Shown here one piece after another: positions 63,048 through 64,000 of a DNA stretch of 64,000 bases; the stretch's first letter is position 1, and each line of letters opens with the position of its first letter. The stretch spans positions 992,001 to 1,056,000 of the forward strand of contig NZ_CP010979.1 of NCBI RefSeq assembly GCF_000498395.2, written 5' to 3'. This stretch comes from Pseudomonas putida S13.1.2. Its GTDB lineage: Bacteria; Pseudomonadota; Gammaproteobacteria; Pseudomonadales; Pseudomonadaceae. The position numbers and the translations under genes were made by a program. The notes beneath the pieces are model-generated. The model ran no database searches. It saw nothing but the letters and a program-made list of their open reading frames with translations, and was not told the origin of the DNA.

Positions 63048-64000
63048 TTATTTTTTCTGCGCGGGCACGTAACCGGCGGGCGCCATGCCCACAAGCTGAC
63101 GGGTGACGAAGCCGGCATCCTGGTCGTGGTCTTCCAGCGATTCCTTGCGCACCAGTGCATCGCGAACCAGATGCGCGCCAAAGAAGCGCAACGGCTCTGG
63201 CGGCAGCAGCTTCATCTTCTGGTTGACCAGGCCACAGTTGGCCCACTCGTCGTTGGCATGGGTGGCCAGCGACTTGATGATGCGGCTGGCAAACACCGTG
63301 GTGGCCACGCCGTTGCCGGAAAAACCGATGCCGTAGCTGACGGTCTGGTGATGGTCGAGGTAGCCAAAGTTGGGCAGGCCCTTCATGGCCCGGTCGATTG
63401 GCCCGGTCCAACTGCTGACCACCGGTACATCCTGCAACTGCGGGTACAGGCGGCGCAGTTCGGCAGCGACTTTGTCGGCGGCCGGCGAGGGTTTTTCATA
63501 CAGGTTGGCAATGCGCCCGGCATAGGCGAACTGGCCCAGCGGCTTGCCGAACACCACGCGACCGTCCGGGGTGTTGCGCCAGTAGTTGAGCACGGTGCGC
63601 GAATCGGTCATGCATTCGCCGCCGCTGAAACCGATGGCGTCGAGCTTGGCCTTGACCGGCGCGGTGGCGACCATGTCGCTGGACATGATCGCGATCATCC
63701 GGCGCAGCTCGGGGAATTGCGCGCCCCAGGCGTTGAGCGCCAGCACCACGTGGTTGGCTTTTACATGGCCTTTGGCGGTGTGCACCACAGGGTGCTTGCC
63801 GCGCTGCAGGTGAGTGAACGGCGATTTCTCGAAAATCTGCACGCCCAGCTTCAATGCCACGCGGCGCAGGCCGCGGGCCAGCGTGGCGGGCTGCACAGTG
63901 GCCGCGTTTGGGTCGAAGATGCCGCCCAGCACCAGTGGCGAGCCGACGCGGCCGCGAATGGTCTGGCGGTCCAGTTCCTGGAACGGGTTGACGTCGAGTT
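63048..64000 (-). CDS. FAD-dependent amine/amino acid oxidase, partial
   Basis: The C-terminal 317 residues of a DadA/gamma-glutamylputrescine oxidase-type flavoprotein. The start lies beyond the window. Visible are GGIFDPNAATVQPATLARGLRRVA, LALNAWGA and the C-terminal GIGFSGNGVATTVFASRIIKSL, which closes the flavin site. Such enzymes oxidise primary or secondary amines. It is upstream of a D-2-hydroxyacid dehydrogenase gene on the same strand. The substrate is unknown. Confidence 0.85.
   Translation of the reverse strand, partial: LDVNPFQELDRQTIRGRVGSPLVLGGIFDPNAATVQPATLARGLRRVALKLGVQIFEKSPFTHLQRGKHPVVHTAKGHVKANHVVLALNAWGAQFPELRRMIAIMSSDMVATAPVKAKLDAIGFSGGECMTDSRTVLNYWRNTPDGRVVFGKPLGQFAYAGRIANLYEKPSPAADKVAAELRRLYPQLQDVPVVSSWTGPIDRAMKGLPNFGYLDHHQTVSYGIGFSGNGVATTVFASRIIKSLATHANDEWANCGLVNQKMKLLPPEPLRFFGAHLVRDALVRKESLEDHDQDAGFVTRQLVGMAPAGYVPAQKK

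Overview
The window is GC-rich Pseudomonas chromosome, almost certainly from the Pseudomonas putida group. The evidence is pyoverdine genes (pvdA, an mbtH-like gene, a type II thioesterase, an fpvGHJKCDEF-type operon), a TurB/MvaT-type H-NS protein, an OprD-family porin, a full glc operon and about 13 paired REP palindromes. No rRNA, tRNA, CRISPR array or insertion sequence was seen.

Layout. 1-9.1 kb: TerC-family membrane protein, a PstS-like/OmpA fusion, a four-gene polyamine-type ABC transporter, a RibBX-type riboflavin enzyme with a degenerate RibA half, a DUF1330 protein, and a hydrolase pseudogene. 9.2-17.2 kb: a LysR regulator, then a minus-strand operon purU-folD-soxB-soxD-soxA-soxG for oxidative demethylation of an N-methyl amine, with handling of the one-carbon unit. 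17.4-28.4 kb: the pyoverdine region. Candidate PvdS boxes lie before the mbtH-like gene and pvdA, and a Fur-like site lies before fpvG. The eight fpv genes should remove iron from ferripyoverdine in the periplasm. An isochorismatase-like hydrolase and a DUF1615 lipoprotein sit among them.

28.5-38 kb: small and housekeeping genes. They include a FlxA-like protein, PBP7-type endopeptidase, a DUF1654 gene behind a perfect LexA box, an S24 self-cleaving repressor with its own operators and a divergent small membrane coiled-coil protein, an AroE-like dehydrogenase, gloA, turB, an OprD porin and cobF. 38-45.3 kb: a signalling island with a CHASE3-GAF hybrid kinase carrying three receivers, stand-alone CheR and CheB, a receiver-kinase and two single-domain receivers. 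45.3-53.8 kb: TetR, 3-hydroxyacyl-CoA dehydrogenase, thiolase, AraC regulator, AhpD-like protein, CynX-type MFS transporter, a MocR regulator, a small unknown protein and a flavin reductase.

53.9-64 kb: glycolate/glyoxylate metabolism (glcDEF, glcG, malate synthase G glcB) with divergent glcC and two matching operators, a DUF2388 protein, a D-2-hydroxyacid dehydrogenase overlapping a 27-codon ORF, and an amine-type FAD oxidase cut by the window end.

The least explained parts are: the possible functional link between the ABC transporter, RibBX and the sox/folD/purU operon; the S24 repressor module beside the LexA-controlled gene; and the CheR/CheB multi-kinase island.
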